DNA of 64,000 nucleotides from Flavobacterium aquicola (GCF_003385115.1 NZ_QUNI01000005.1:4446-68445), one strand, 5' to 3'; positions 27,683-37,607 are shown, numbered from the stretch's first letter. Translations and numbers: made by a program. The notes: generated by a model not told the origin, from the letters alone.

Positions 27683-30601
27683 ATGAACCTTGAAAGTCTT
27701 GAAAAGCAATTAGCTGGAAAATTATTGTACGACCACACGATGCGTACGCTTTATTCCACTGATGCGAGTGCTTACAAAGAAATGCCGTTGGCAGTAGCCA
27801 TTCCAAAAACGAAAGAAGATATTCAAAAAATTATCGCTTTTGCCCGCGAAAACAAAAGCAGTGTAATTCCGCGTGCCGCCGGAACTTCGCTTGCCGGACA
27901 AGTTGTTGGAAACGGAATTGTGGTTGATATTTCGCAGGAATTCACCAAAATCCTTTCGGTTGATCCAGTTGAAAAATCGGCTTGGGTAGAGCCAGGGGTG
28001 ATTCGCGACGAGCTGAATTTACATTTAAAATCCTATAAATTATTCTTTGGACCTGAAACCTCAACCAGTAACCGTTGTATGATTGGCGGAATGGTAGGTA
28101 ACAATGCCTGTGGCGCGAGATCTGTGATTTATGGTTCTACACGCGAGCATTTATTGGAAATCAAAGGATTTTTGGCTGATGGAAATGAAGTTACTTTTGG
28201 CGCTTTGACCAATGCCCAATTCGAAGACAAATGCAACGGAATCAATGTGGTCAGCCCTTTGGAACAAGCTATTTATGTTCAGACCAAAGAATTATTATCA
28301 TCGCCTGCAAACAGAGCTTTATTCGACGAAAATTACCCGAAGAAAACCATTCCGAGAAGAAATACAGGATACGCCTTGGATTTATTGGCCGACAGCCAGC
28401 CTTTTGGCGATCCGACCGAAAAATTTAATTTCTGTAAATTAATCGCAGGTTCAGAAGGAACTTTGTTCTTCTCGACAGCTATTAAACTGAATTTGGTTGA
28501 CGCATTAAAACCATTTGCAGGTTTGGTTTGCGTACATCACAACAGCATCAACGAATCGCTGAAAGCTAATTTGGAAGCCTTGAAATTCAAGCCTGACAGT
28601 GTTGAGTTGATCGACCGTTATATCTTGGAATGTACCAAAGAAAATATCGAACAAAGCAAAAACAGATTCTTTGTTGAAGGTGATCCACAGGCAATTTTGG
28701 TTGTCGAATTTTTAAGAGATTCGAAAGAAGAAATTATCGAAGCTGCCAAAGAAATGGAAGCCTTGATGCGTTCCAAAAATCTTGGTTACCACTTCCCTAT
28801 TGTTTGGGGTGAAGACACCAATAAAGTATGGAACCTGAGAAAAGCAGGTTTGGGATTGTTGTCTAATATTCCAGGCGATGCCAAAGCGGTTGCCGTTATT
28901 GAAGACACGGCGGTTGATGTAAACGATTTACCAGATTTTATCGAAGATTTTAATGCAGTTCTGAGAGAGCGCAACCTCAGCTGTGTGCATTATGCTCACG
29001 CTGCCACGGGAGAATTGCACCTTCGCCCTATCATTGACTTAAAAACCAAAGAAGGAACAGCGCTATTTAGAACCATCGCTACCGACATTGCTCATTTGGT
29101 TAAAAAATATAAAGGTTCATTGAGTGGAGAACACGGAGACGGAAGACTTCGTGGCGAATTTATTCCGCTGATGTTGGGAGACGAAATCTACCAAATGTTT
29201 ATCCAAGTAAAAAATACTTGGGATCCTTGGGGAATTTTTAATCCAGGAAAAGTGGTAAATACACCTCCGATGGATACTAACCTGAGATATAATCCAGGTC
29301 AGGATACTCCAATGCCGGAAACCTATTTTGATTTCTCCGAGCACAACGGAATCGTGCGTGCTGCCGAAATGTGTAACGGATCCGGTGACTGTCGTAAAAC
29401 CGAGAAAAGCGGTGGTACCATGTGCCCAAGTTATATGGCAACACGTGATGAAAAACATACCACTCGTGCGAGAGCCAACATTCTGAGAGAAACCATCACT
29501 AATTCGACCAAAGAAAACAAATTTGATGATGAAGGTTTACTCGAAGTATTAGATTTATGCTTAAGCTGTAAAGGATGTAAATCCGAATGTCCTTCAAATG
29601 TGGATATGGCGAAGCTAAAAGCCGAAACCTTACAGCAATACCACGATAAAAACGGAGTGAAATTCCGTTCCAAGCTTATTGGAAATACACCAAAAGTGAA
29701 TCAAATATTTGCTTCATTGCCTTGGCTATATAATTTTGGAACCAAAGGATTCATTGGAAACATTGTGAAAAGTGCAACCGGTTTTGCTACTGAAAGATCA
29801 CTGCCACAAATGCACAAAGTCACTTTTGCCAAATGGATAAAAAATTACAAGCAAATCGGAAATTTCACCCAAGGTAAAATCTATCTATACAACGACGAAT
29901 TCATGAATTTCTATGATGTAGAAATTGGTCAAACGGCTGTAAAATTATTCAACCGTTTGGGTTATGAAGTGGTTGTTCCCCAAATCGGAATCAGTGGAAG
30001 AACGTATCTTTCAAAAGGAATGCTGAAAGAAGCGCGTGAAATTGCCGAAAAGAATACTCAGGCTTTCGCCAAAGAAATACCGGCAAATGCGATTTTGGTT
30101 GGAATTGAACCTTCGGCAATATTATCGTTCCGTGATGAATATCCGGATTTATGCCGTGGTGATTTAAAAGAGAAAGCCAAAGCGCAATCAGGCAGAGCAA
30201 TGCTTATAGAAGAATTTTTAGCCAAAGAATTAGACGAAAACCGAATCACATCTGATTCATTTACCGAAACCACCGAAAGAGTTCGTATGCATGGTCACTG
30301 TTTCCAAAAAGCTTTATCATCATTGGTACCGCTCAAAAAAATCCTGATGCTGCCTAAAAACTACACCGTTCTGAATATCCCAAGCGGATGCTGCGGTATG
30401 GCGGGTTCTTTTGGATATGAAAAAGAGCATTACGATATTTCGATGAAAGTTGGAGAATTGGTTTTATTCCCAACCATCCGCGCCGAAGAAGAAGCGACCT
30501 TGATTTCTGCCTCCGGAACGAGCTGCAGGCACCAAATTAGGGACGGAACCAGCCGAAAAGCATTTCACCCTGTTGAAATACTTTATAAGGCTTTAAAATA
30601 G
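27683..30601 (+). CDS. FAD-linked oxidase with Fe-S domain, D-2-hydroxyglutarate dehydrogenase-like (YdiJ type)
   Basis: 972 residues. The N-terminal FAD-binding domain contains PRAAGTSLAGQVVGNG. The FAD-oxidase C-terminal domain has HAATGELHLRP and GEHGDGRLRGEF. A ferredoxin-like domain carries two cysteine clusters (CNGSGDCRK and CLSCKGCKSECP). CCG-type segments close the protein (HGHCFQKALS, SGCCGMAGSFGYEKEHY). This fused layout is that of E. coli YdiJ, a D-2-hydroxyglutarate dehydrogenase that passes electrons toward the membrane. Glycolate or D-lactate are alternative substrates. It follows the DUF1338 and SerA genes, both potential sources of D-2-hydroxyglutarate. Confidence 0.85.
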   Translation: MNLESLEKQLAGKLLYDHTMRTLYSTDASAYKEMPLAVAIPKTKEDIQKIIAFARENKSSVIPRAAGTSLAGQVVGNGIVVDISQEFTKILSVDPVEKSAWVEPGVIRDELNLHLKSYKLFFGPETSTSNRCMIGGMVGNNACGARSVIYGSTREHLLEIKGFLADGNEVTFGALTNAQFEDKCNGINVVSPLEQAIYVQTKELLSSPANRALFDENYPKKTIPRRNTGYALDLLADSQPFGDPTEKFNFCKLIAGSEGTLFFSTAIKLNLVDALKPFAGLVCVHHNSINESLKANLEALKFKPDSVELIDRYILECTKENIEQSKNRFFVEGDPQAILVVEFLRDSKEEIIEAAKEMEALMRSKNLGYHFPIVWGEDTNKVWNLRKAGLGLLSNIPGDAKAVAVIEDTAVDVNDLPDFIEDFNAVLRERNLSCVHYAHAATGELHLRPIIDLKTKEGTALFRTIATDIAHLVKKYKGSLSGEHGDGRLRGEFIPLMLGDEIYQMFIQVKNTWDPWGIFNPGKVVNTPPMDTNLRYNPGQDTPMPETYFDFSEHNGIVRAAEMCNGSGDCRKTEKSGGTMCPSYMATRDEKHTTRARANILRETITNSTKENKFDDEGLLEVLDLCLSCKGCKSECPSNVDMAKLKAETLQQYHDKNGVKFRSKLIGNTPKVNQIFASLPWLYNFGTKGFIGNIVKSATGFATERSLPQMHKVTFAKWIKNYKQIGNFTQGKIYLYNDEFMNFYDVEIGQTAVKLFNRLGYEVVVPQIGISGRTYLSKGMLKEAREIAEKNTQAFAKEIPANAILVGIEPSAILSFRDEYPDLCRGDLKEKAKAQSGRAMLIEEFLAKELDENRITSDSFTETTERVRMHGHCFQKALSSLVPLKKILMLPKNYTVLNIPSGCCGMAGSFGYEKEHYDISMKVGELVLFPTIRAEEEATLISASGTSCRHQIRDGTSRKAFHPVEILYKALK
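30567..30595. repeat. 3' tail of the FAD/Fe-S gene, original copy
   Basis: These 29 bases within the last codons recur at 32276-32304 with a single change, flanking the TlpA gene between them. Confidence 0.8.
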
Positions 30602-30704
30602 AGATATTCGATTTTAGAATTTTGAAAAGCGATTTTAGATTGCAGATTTTGTAAATCTTATATAGAAATTCCAATCTGCCAAAATATAACCATGTCACAA
30701 ATAC

Positions 30705-30746
30705 AAAACACAAAGCTCACGGTTTCAAACGTGGGCTTTGTGTTTT
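30705..30746 (+). terminator. Terminator after the FAD/Fe-S gene
   Basis: Arms 30705-30721 and 30730-30746 pair over 17 bases with one G-T wobble. The stem ends in T4 and starts with A4, so it may work in both directions between convergent genes. Confidence 0.8.
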
Positions 30747-30791
30747 AAAATGCAAATCTAAAAGATCAAAAAATCTTTAGTTCTTATAATT

Positions 30792-32081
30792 TTACTTAGC
30801 TATTGCTTCTTCCAACTGTTGTATTAATACTTCTCTTTTCATCGGATATTTTGTTTTGGAAAGCTCGTAACTACCATCTTTACTTACCACGATATAGGTA
30901 GGAAACCCAGTCCCTTTGGTTTTACTCATAATATCTTGTGTCAAACCTTTATTGGCAAGAATGTGATAACCTTCCATACTTTGAGATGAAATGATTTTTT
31001 TCCAGTTTTCATAATTGTTACTATCAAGATTGGCAACATACAGGAATTCCACATCTTTACCCTTGAAATGCTCATGTAAAGCTTGGCTGTGCTCGGCTAT
31101 CTCTTTTCGGCAAGGTGCACACCAAGTTCCCCACATGTCAATTAAAACGGTTTTCCCTTTAAACTGGCTGATGACTTCCTCAAAGGTCTTCAACTGATCT
31201 CCTTTGTCAACAAAAATCATTTTATTACTCAAGGTTTTTTTATTGTTTTCAATGATTGCATTAATCTTGGGTTCAAATTGAGCAATATAGTTACTATTAG
31301 GAAACTGCTTCTTGAAATTCTCAAAGATTTGTGGCAAATTTTCATTGATTTCCTCATCAAGAGAACTTTTAAAAAACACCACATAAGCATATTCAGCTGA
31401 TTTTCCTGTATAATATTTTTGGATAATTTTCTCTGTTAATATATTTGTCATGTCATCCATAAAAAGTTTAAGCCCTTCTTCAACTGAAACATCACTATAC
31501 CATTCTTTTAAAAAAGCCTCTGGATTTTTGTTATAACTTTCTTGCCAAAGCTCATACTTGGTACGCAATATAATTTCCCAAATAAAATTCAGATAAAATG
31601 GAGCGTTCATTGCTTCATCATTGCTCATTTTAATTTTCGAAAATAATTCCTCTCGGCGTTGTTTCCATTTATCAAAATTACGGGCATAAGCCTTTTGATT
31701 AGTATATTTATTATTTTGTTCAAATGAGTAGAAAGTTTGAGGAGCAAAATATTCCAGATTAACTTGCCATGCTTTTATAAATTCTTTCGAAGGTTTGTAG
31801 GTTTTGATATATGTATCCAATATTGTTTTATTGTTTAATGCAATGTTTTTGATTTCCTCATAGACCCTATCTGGAAGAGTATCCCCACTAAATTTTTCAG
31901 TATTAAACTTTGACAAAGAATTTTGTAACTGTTCATCTTCTGTAAGGGTGCCTAGTACTTTAACATTTTCTGGTGTATACATGACAAACTGGGCGAAAGC
32001 TGAAAAAGAAAATATAAAAAAGAAAAGCACGAAAAAAATATCCCGAAAAAATAAAAAAGATAGTATTTTGTTTTGTTTCAT
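30792..32081 (-). CDS. TlpA-type thioredoxin-fold protein, secreted
   Basis: 429 residues with a long hydrophobic signal peptide (about 1-30, ending AFAQ). The first ~270 residues are helical and unrecognised. The C-terminal ~140 residues are a thioredoxin fold of the TlpA/ResA group, with the redox motif WCAPC (in MWGTWCAPCRKE) and a cis-proline segment (GTGFPTYIVV). It would reduce or isomerise disulfides outside the cytoplasm. It is flanked by the two copies of a 29-base sequence, which suggests insertion of this segment. It is only distantly similar to the other TlpA protein downstream. Confidence 0.8.
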   Translation of the reverse strand: MKQNKILSFLFFRDIFFVLFFFIFSFSAFAQFVMYTPENVKVLGTLTEDEQLQNSLSKFNTEKFSGDTLPDRVYEEIKNIALNNKTILDTYIKTYKPSKEFIKAWQVNLEYFAPQTFYSFEQNNKYTNQKAYARNFDKWKQRREELFSKIKMSNDEAMNAPFYLNFIWEIILRTKYELWQESYNKNPEAFLKEWYSDVSVEEGLKLFMDDMTNILTEKIIQKYYTGKSAEYAYVVFFKSSLDEEINENLPQIFENFKKQFPNSNYIAQFEPKINAIIENNKKTLSNKMIFVDKGDQLKTFEEVISQFKGKTVLIDMWGTWCAPCRKEIAEHSQALHEHFKGKDVEFLYVANLDSNNYENWKKIISSQSMEGYHILANKGLTQDIMSKTKGTGFPTYIVVSKDGSYELSKTKYPMKREVLIQQLEEAIAK

Positions 32082-32477
32082 GGCAGTATTAGTTGTTTAA
32101 GAGATGTATCAATCAAATCTATACAATAAATTCTTACATACTTTTGTATTTATGAAATTTTTAAGAAAGTAATTTAGAAAAAATCAAGAAGTATTAATAA
32201 TCTAATGATTGTGATCACAATCGTAACTCTCGATGACTCGATGGCTGGATATATGTCACCGCAACAATATTTACAACCCTGTGGAAATACTTTATAAGGC
32301 TTTATAATTAGAAATTCAGAATACAGATTTTAGATTGCAGATGTTTTTAAGGAGCATCTGCTATTTTTTTTATACTATGTTTTCAAAAAATCTTTTTAAA
32401 CTGCTCTGAAAGAAAAACTTGAAGTAAATTTAATTACAGCCAAGCCATAAATATTTTATATTTGATAAAAAAATCCT
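32082..32477. other. Intergenic region with a copied gene tail
   Basis: There is no gene here. It contains the duplicated 29-base tail at 32276-32304 and a short IR (CAGATG...CATCTG near 32339-32359). A TATATTTG -7 box at 32457-32464 lies 13 bases before the next start codon. The TTG upstream of that box is too far away to be a good -33 element. Confidence 0.6.
32276..32304. repeat. Duplicated 3' tail fragment of the FAD/Fe-S gene
   Basis: 28 of 29 bases equal 30567-30595. The copy is out of any gene and is followed, as in the original, by a TAG/TAA-rich stretch. It is best read as the scar of an insertion or unequal exchange. Confidence 0.75.
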
Positions 32478-33830
32478 ATGAAAAAATATAGTTTTCTATT
32501 ATTAATTGTGATTCTTTCTTCTTTCACAACTCCAAAAGCAACAATTACGCTTTCAGGTAAAATTACAAATACCGAAGACGGAAAGATTTGGATCAAAGGC
32601 GAGTCATTTGAAAAAGAAATCAGTTTAAAACCCGACGGAACTTTTTCTGAAAAACTGCCTATTAATTACGAGGGAATTTATTCCATTGAAACTTCAAAAA
32701 ATCGTATGCCTATATATTTTTCAAAAGATTCAAAAATTAACTTAACTGCTGATGAGTCCAACTTTAATACTACCCTAAAATACACTGGTAATGGAAGTGT
32801 CGAGAATCAATATATTGCTGGAAAAACAATTATTACTTCGCAACTATCAGAGGAAGAATTATACAAATTGAATGAAGAAGAATTTTTAAAAAAAGCCAAG
32901 GAAATCAAAAGTTCTGTTGAACTTTTATATCAAAAAACTAAATTTTCAAATGCCGATTTTAAACAAAGAGAATCTTTTAATTTTCATTTTTTAGAGCAAA
33001 AACATTTCCTGTTTTATAAAAAACTTCATAATTATTACGCTCGTGCATATGATTTTAAGCTTTCTGAAAAATTTCCAAAATTTGACGAAAAAATGGACTT
33101 AGACAATGAATCTAATTTTTTATTTTCAACAGAATATCAAGATATTGTAATGACAAAATTCTTCGATAATATCAAAGGTGATGAAGGAAGTTTTTTTGTT
33201 TCAGCAAAAAATGCAATTCCTGAAATTAAGGCACTAAAAAGTCAAAGTATTAAAAACAGATTGATTCAAAATGGAATCAATGATATTAACATTGAAAATG
33301 CAAATTATAAAAACACATACAACGACTTCATTTCTATTACAAATGATCCAAAAATTAAGGAAATCCTAACTACCAATTACAATAATACCATAGCGGTAGA
33401 ACCAGGCAAACCATCACCAGTTTTTAATTACGAGAATCAAAAAGGAGGAACAACATCCTTAGAAAGCCTGAAAGGGAAATATGTTTATATAGATGTTTGG
33501 GCTACTTGGTGCGGACCTTGCCGTCAAGAAATACCATCTCTGGAAAAAGTTGAAGAACAATTTCAAGGAAAAAATATTGTTTTTGTAAGCATCTCCATTG
33601 ATAATAGTCAAGACAGGGAAAAATGGAGCAATCTTATAACCAAGAACAAAATGAGCGGAGTTCAGTTATTAGCTGATAAAGAATGGGATTCAAAATTTAT
33701 AAGAGATTATAACATTAGAGGAATCCCGAGATTTATCTTAATTGATACTAATGGCAATATTGTAAATGCACAAGCTCCCAATCCTTCAAATCCTAAACTA
33801 GTAGAATTATTGGGCGGTCTGCAATTATAA
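32478..33830 (+). CDS. TlpA-type thioredoxin-fold protein with DUF4369-like N-terminus
   Basis: 450 residues, signal peptide about 1-20. The N-terminal beta domain (TLSGKITNTEDGKIWIKGES, then RMPIYFSKDSKINLTADE) resembles DUF4369. A helical middle follows, and then a C-terminal thioredoxin fold (about 310-450) with the redox motif WCGPC (in VWATWCGPCRQE) and RGIPRFILID. Such proteins are numerous in Bacteroidetes and act as extracytoplasmic disulfide reductases; the partner is unknown. It is monocistronic, with its own promoter box and terminator. Confidence 0.85.
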   Translation: MKKYSFLLLIVILSSFTTPKATITLSGKITNTEDGKIWIKGESFEKEISLKPDGTFSEKLPINYEGIYSIETSKNRMPIYFSKDSKINLTADESNFNTTLKYTGNGSVENQYIAGKTIITSQLSEEELYKLNEEEFLKKAKEIKSSVELLYQKTKFSNADFKQRESFNFHFLEQKHFLFYKKLHNYYARAYDFKLSEKFPKFDEKMDLDNESNFLFSTEYQDIVMTKFFDNIKGDEGSFFVSAKNAIPEIKALKSQSIKNRLIQNGINDINIENANYKNTYNDFISITNDPKIKEILTTNYNNTIAVEPGKPSPVFNYENQKGGTTSLESLKGKYVYIDVWATWCGPCRQEIPSLEKVEEQFQGKNIVFVSISIDNSQDREKWSNLITKNKMSGVQLLADKEWDSKFIRDYNIRGIPRFILIDTNGNIVNAQAPNPSNPKLVELLGGLQL

Positions 33831-33922
33831 TTTCTCAATAACGCAGATATACTTATTCGTGACAATATCACAAATTTACTAACCTACCCGTAAAAGACAA
33901 AACACAAAGTAAATTTGATTAC

Positions 33923-33964
33923 AAAAAAAGCTACAAGAATCAATTGCTTCTTGTAGCTTTTTTT
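33923..33964 (+). terminator. Terminator, probably bidirectional
   Basis: A7-GCTACAAGAA (33923-33939) pairs perfectly with TTCTTGTAGC-T7 (33948-33964) around an 8-base loop. It lies between convergent genes. Confidence 0.9.
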
Positions 33965-34050
33965 AAATTATCACTAATAATTTATGGTCACGGTTTTCGA
34001 AACAGTTATCGTTGTCAACTAAAATCTCCTCACCTCGATCACTTTTGCCT

Positions 34051-35907
34051 TTAATATTGATTTCCCTCTTTCTGTTCTTGTTCTATATAATATTGCTGCA
34101 GAATATAAAAAGCTTTCTTTTTATTCCCATGCTCATCAATCAGTCCTTTACGATTAAAACCATTTTGATAGTCAGGATTATTTCTTTTCGGAGATTTAAA
34201 ATCAATAAGAATCCAAGGACTTACACCAACGTAGTTTTTTGGGAATCTGTTTTTAAACATATCAATCTGTTCCTTATAAAACCACTCTTGGTACTCTTCG
34301 CTAAAACGGCTTTCTTTGCTGTCATTAAAACCAGTTTTTGCTTCCGCTCCGGTTTCACTAATAAAGAAAGGTTTCTTATACTTGCTTCCCCATTCTGCAG
34401 TTTTGCATCCATCCGGTGTTGAACCATACCAGCCTAGATATTCGTTTAATGAGACAATATCAGTATATTCACCCAGCGGATCATCAACATAATTAACGCC
34501 AGCGTTATACCTCACTTCCAATGCTGCAGAGACAAGCCTTGTAGGATCCAGTTCTTTTGCATTTTTTACCAGCGTGCTCATAAACAGATTTCTCTTTTCA
34601 CTCACTGGCGTTTCATTTCCAACAGACCAAATAAATACTGATGCCCTGTTTCTGTCTCTTGCAACCATTTCTTTTAATTGTCGCTGTGCTTTTTTAAGCA
34701 CTTCGGAATTTCCAAAATCAATCGTCCAATAAACAGGAATTTCATCCCATACCAGAACTCCAAGCGAATCTGCTGCACGAACCATATTTTCATTATGAGG
34801 ATAATGCGAAAGACGCACCATATTGCCATGCAGCTCTTTTACATAACCAAAGAGTTTTAACGCATCTTTCATGCTGTGCGCGCGGCGTACTTCGGGAATT
34901 ACTTCTTCATGCAGACAGATTCCTCTTAGAAAAAGATCTTTGCCATTAAGCAAAAGCCTTTCTCCCTCAACTTTTATAGTGCGGAAACCTATTTTGTCGA
35001 TCAAATCAACATTTTTATATTTCAGATTTACATTGTATAATTTTGGATTTTTTGTTGACCATAAACTCAAATTCTTTGCATTAAAAGCTATTGCAACTGA
35101 ATCGCCGCTCACCTTAAACTCTTTGTTTATTTTCAATTCTGGAATTTCGATAAGAATTTTATCATTGGCAGCTGCTTCGTTAAGTTTAACCCATCCTTTA
35201 ATCTGCCACATATTGCTTTTTGTAGATACAGCAATATCCGTTTTCTCATCCAGCTGAATATGATACTGTTTTACAAACTGCTTTGGCAAAATAAGCAGTT
35301 TTACATCTCTGGTGATACCGCCGTAGTTCCACCAATCGGTATTTGTTGTAGGGATTTCATCAATAAAGCGCTTGTTGTCAATCATAACAACAAGGTTATT
35401 GTTTGCCTCTTTTAACAATTCTGACGGAACTTTAAAATTAAAAGGAGTAAATCCGCCTTTATGCATTCCAAGCTTTTTTCCATTGAGATATACGGTGGTT
35501 TTATAATTTACAGCACCAAAATAAATGTACGCATCCTCTGTAGCACTTATTTCAGGTTTATCAAAAGATTTATGATACCATACAACACCTTCATAATATT
35601 TTAATGCTTCTACCTGCGAATTCCAATCACCCGGAACCTGAATGCTGTATTTATCACTGTACCCATGCTCTGTCCAGTCACTTTTCTTTGTGAATGCCGG
35701 CACGTTCCAATAAGCACCTGGATCATTTTCATTTCTTTCTTTTAACCGATAATCATAACCTCCAGTTTCATAAGGATCGACTATATAATGCCATGTTCCG
35801 TTTAACGAAACTGATTTTCTGCTTTCCGTATTGATTATAAGGTTTTCCTGTGCTGTTAGGCCGCAGAGCGTAAATAAATAAAGCAGTGTTGAAAGTTTAA
35901 TTCTCAT
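34051..35907 (-). CDS. Glycoside hydrolase family 2 (beta-glucuronidase/galactosidase-like)
   Basis: 618 residues with a signal peptide (1-19, ending LTAQ). A sugar-binding jelly-roll (about 25-210) and an Ig-like domain (about 215-310) precede the TIM barrel. The catalytic acid is Glu432 (IWSVGNE) and the nucleophile Glu518 (FFISETGAE). The compact three-domain layout and the barrel sequence resemble beta-glucuronidases more than large beta-galactosidases. It probably acts in the periplasm on plant or host glycans. No SusCD pair is nearby, so this is not an obvious polysaccharide utilisation locus. Confidence 0.85.
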   Translation of the reverse strand: MRIKLSTLLYLFTLCGLTAQENLIINTESRKSVSLNGTWHYIVDPYETGGYDYRLKERNENDPGAYWNVPAFTKKSDWTEHGYSDKYSIQVPGDWNSQVEALKYYEGVVWYHKSFDKPEISATEDAYIYFGAVNYKTTVYLNGKKLGMHKGGFTPFNFKVPSELLKEANNNLVVMIDNKRFIDEIPTTNTDWWNYGGITRDVKLLILPKQFVKQYHIQLDEKTDIAVSTKSNMWQIKGWVKLNEAAANDKILIEIPELKINKEFKVSGDSVAIAFNAKNLSLWSTKNPKLYNVNLKYKNVDLIDKIGFRTIKVEGERLLLNGKDLFLRGICLHEEVIPEVRRAHSMKDALKLFGYVKELHGNMVRLSHYPHNENMVRAADSLGVLVWDEIPVYWTIDFGNSEVLKKAQRQLKEMVARDRNRASVFIWSVGNETPVSEKRNLFMSTLVKNAKELDPTRLVSAALEVRYNAGVNYVDDPLGEYTDIVSLNEYLGWYGSTPDGCKTAEWGSKYKKPFFISETGAEAKTGFNDSKESRFSEEYQEWFYKEQIDMFKNRFPKNYVGVSPWILIDFKSPKRNNPDYQNGFNRKGLIDEHGNKKKAFYILQQYYIEQEQKEGNQY

Positions 35908-36138
35908 TGAATAAGTATTTTTTGGTTGAAGGAATACAAATAAATTATAACGTTTTTACAATTCATTTTATAAATGTAATAAAAACACTTATTTTTTGCA
36001 AAACTTTTGTTCATTCTCTGCGATAAAGGGAATTTTAAAGTAAATTATTCTAAGAATACTAAAAATAAAAGTTACCTTGTCGTATTCTAAAATATAAAAT
36101 TCTGTAAAGCTTCGTTATATAATACAAATCCAAGCCCA

Positions 36139-36705
36139 ATGAAAAAAATAATCGCAGCAATCAATATGACACTAGACGGGTTTTGCGATCATACTGCCGT
36201 AATTGCCGATGAAGAATTACATCAGCATTATACTGAGTTATTAAAAAACGCAGATACTCTTCTTTACGGAAGAATAACCTATCAGCTTATGGAATACTGG
36301 CGTCCATTTACAGAAAATCCAACCGGCAATCAATCAATGGACGACTTTGCTGCTGTAATGGACAATACACCGAAAATAGTTTTTTCGCATACGCTAAAAA
36401 GTGTCGATTGGAAAAGCGCAAAGTTAGCAGCTCGAACACTTGAAGAGGAAGTCTTGGAACTCAAAAAATCCAATAATGACAATGGAAAAGACATCTATGT
36501 TGGCAGTCCAAGCTTGATTGTGGCTTTGACAAAACTTAATTTGATAGACGAATACCAAATTTGTGTCCATCCAGTTATAGCGGGAAGCGGTTTACCATTA
36601 TTTAAAGACATCAGTGACAGAATTGTTCTTAAACTCCAAAAAACAAAAACTTTGGGCGCCGGCGCGGTAATTCTTTACTATGAACCAATTAGTACAAAAA
36701 ACTGA
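36139..36705 (+). CDS. Dihydrofolate reductase-like (RibD C-terminal fold) protein
   Basis: 188 residues. The start KKIIAAINMTLDGFCDH, then LLYGRITYQLMEYW and the end IAGSGLPLF place it in the RibD_C/YyaP-like family of pyridine-nucleotide reductases. The natural substrate is unknown for these stand-alone members. It is followed three bases later by the MmcQ/YjbR gene and is probably co-transcribed with it. Confidence 0.85.
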   Translation: MKKIIAAINMTLDGFCDHTAVIADEELHQHYTELLKNADTLLYGRITYQLMEYWRPFTENPTGNQSMDDFAAVMDNTPKIVFSHTLKSVDWKSAKLAARTLEEEVLELKKSNNDNGKDIYVGSPSLIVALTKLNLIDEYQICVHPVIAGSGLPLFKDISDRIVLKLQKTKTLGAGAVILYYEPISTKN

Positions 36706-36708
36706 ACA

Positions 36709-37056
36709 ATGGTAACAATTGATTACCTCCGAGAATTAGCGCTTTCATTTTCCGAAGCAACGGAAGAACCGCATTTTGAGAAAACATCTTTCAGAATAAA
36801 GAAAAAAATCTTTGCTACTTATGATGAAAAGCTCAAAAGAGCCTGCATTAAATTATCAGAAATTGATCAAAACGTTTTTTCGTCGGCAGATAAAACCATT
36901 ATTTATCCAGTTGACAATAAATGGGGAAAACAAGGCTGGACTTTGATTGAGATGGAAAAAGTGCATAAAGATTTATTTACCGATGCATTGACAACAGCTT
37001 ATTGCGAAACAGCTCCAAAAAATCTTGCTGAACTCCTAAGGTCAAATAAAGAGTAA
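36709..37056 (+). CDS. MmcQ/YjbR family protein
   Basis: 115 residues, the usual length for this CyaY-like fold (ELALSFSEATEEPHFEKTSF near the start, then WTLIEMEKVHKDLFTDALTT). Members are described as possible DNA-binding proteins, with no proven role. It begins three bases after the previous stop and 30 bases before the next gene. Confidence 0.85.
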   Translation: MVTIDYLRELALSFSEATEEPHFEKTSFRIKKKIFATYDEKLKRACIKLSEIDQNVFSSADKTIIYPVDNKWGKQGWTLIEMEKVHKDLFTDALTTAYCETAPKNLAELLRSNKE

Positions 37057-37086
37057 CAAAATAAATAATTATCATCATTACAAAAA

Positions 37087-37566
37087 ATGACTCCAAGAAT
37101 AGTAATATTAAACGAGAAAAAATTAATTGGAAAACGGCTTGTCATGAGTTTTACAGACTATAAACCAAGCCAGCTCTGGAAAAGTTTCATGCCAAGGCGA
37201 AAAGAAATCAGCAACAATGTTTCTAATGATTTAATTTCAATAACGGTTTATAAACCCGATCATTTCTTAAATTTTAGTCCAACAAACAAATTTGAAAAAT
37301 GGGCAGCCGTTGAAGTCACCAGCTTTGATAATTTACCTGATGAAATGGAAACATTCACTTTGGCTGGCGGGCTTTATGCCGTTTTTAATTATAAAGGTTT
37401 AAATACTGATGATACTGTTTACCGCCATATTTATGGCGAATGGATTCCAAATTCAGATTACGGCTTGGATGACAGACCGCATTTTGAAATTTTGGGAGAC
37501 AAATACAAAAACAGCGATCCGGAATCTGAAGAAGAAATCTGGATTCCGATAAAACAGAAACAATAA
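37087..37566 (+). CDS. GyrI-like small-molecule-binding domain protein
   Basis: 159 residues. The start PRIVILNEKKLIGKRLVMSF and the GGLYAVFNYKG, YGEWIPNSDY and RPHFEILGD segments mark the AraC effector-binding/GyrI fold without a DNA-binding domain. Stand-alone members bind or hydrolyse small hydrophobic ligands. It is the third gene of a probable stress or detox operon with the two genes before it. Confidence 0.8.
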   Translation: MTPRIVILNEKKLIGKRLVMSFTDYKPSQLWKSFMPRRKEISNNVSNDLISITVYKPDHFLNFSPTNKFEKWAAVEVTSFDNLPDEMETFTLAGGLYAVFNYKGLNTDDTVYRHIYGEWIPNSDYGLDDRPHFEILGDKYKNSDPESEEEIWIPIKQKQ

Positions 37567-37607
37567 CCTATCAGCTCATAATTTACTAACCTTCCATATT
37601 TGAAAAT

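Noticed and set aside
30792..33830. Recent duplication of two TlpA genes
   Set aside because: The two proteins share only the thioredoxin fold; their N-terminal halves are unrelated and they face opposite directions.
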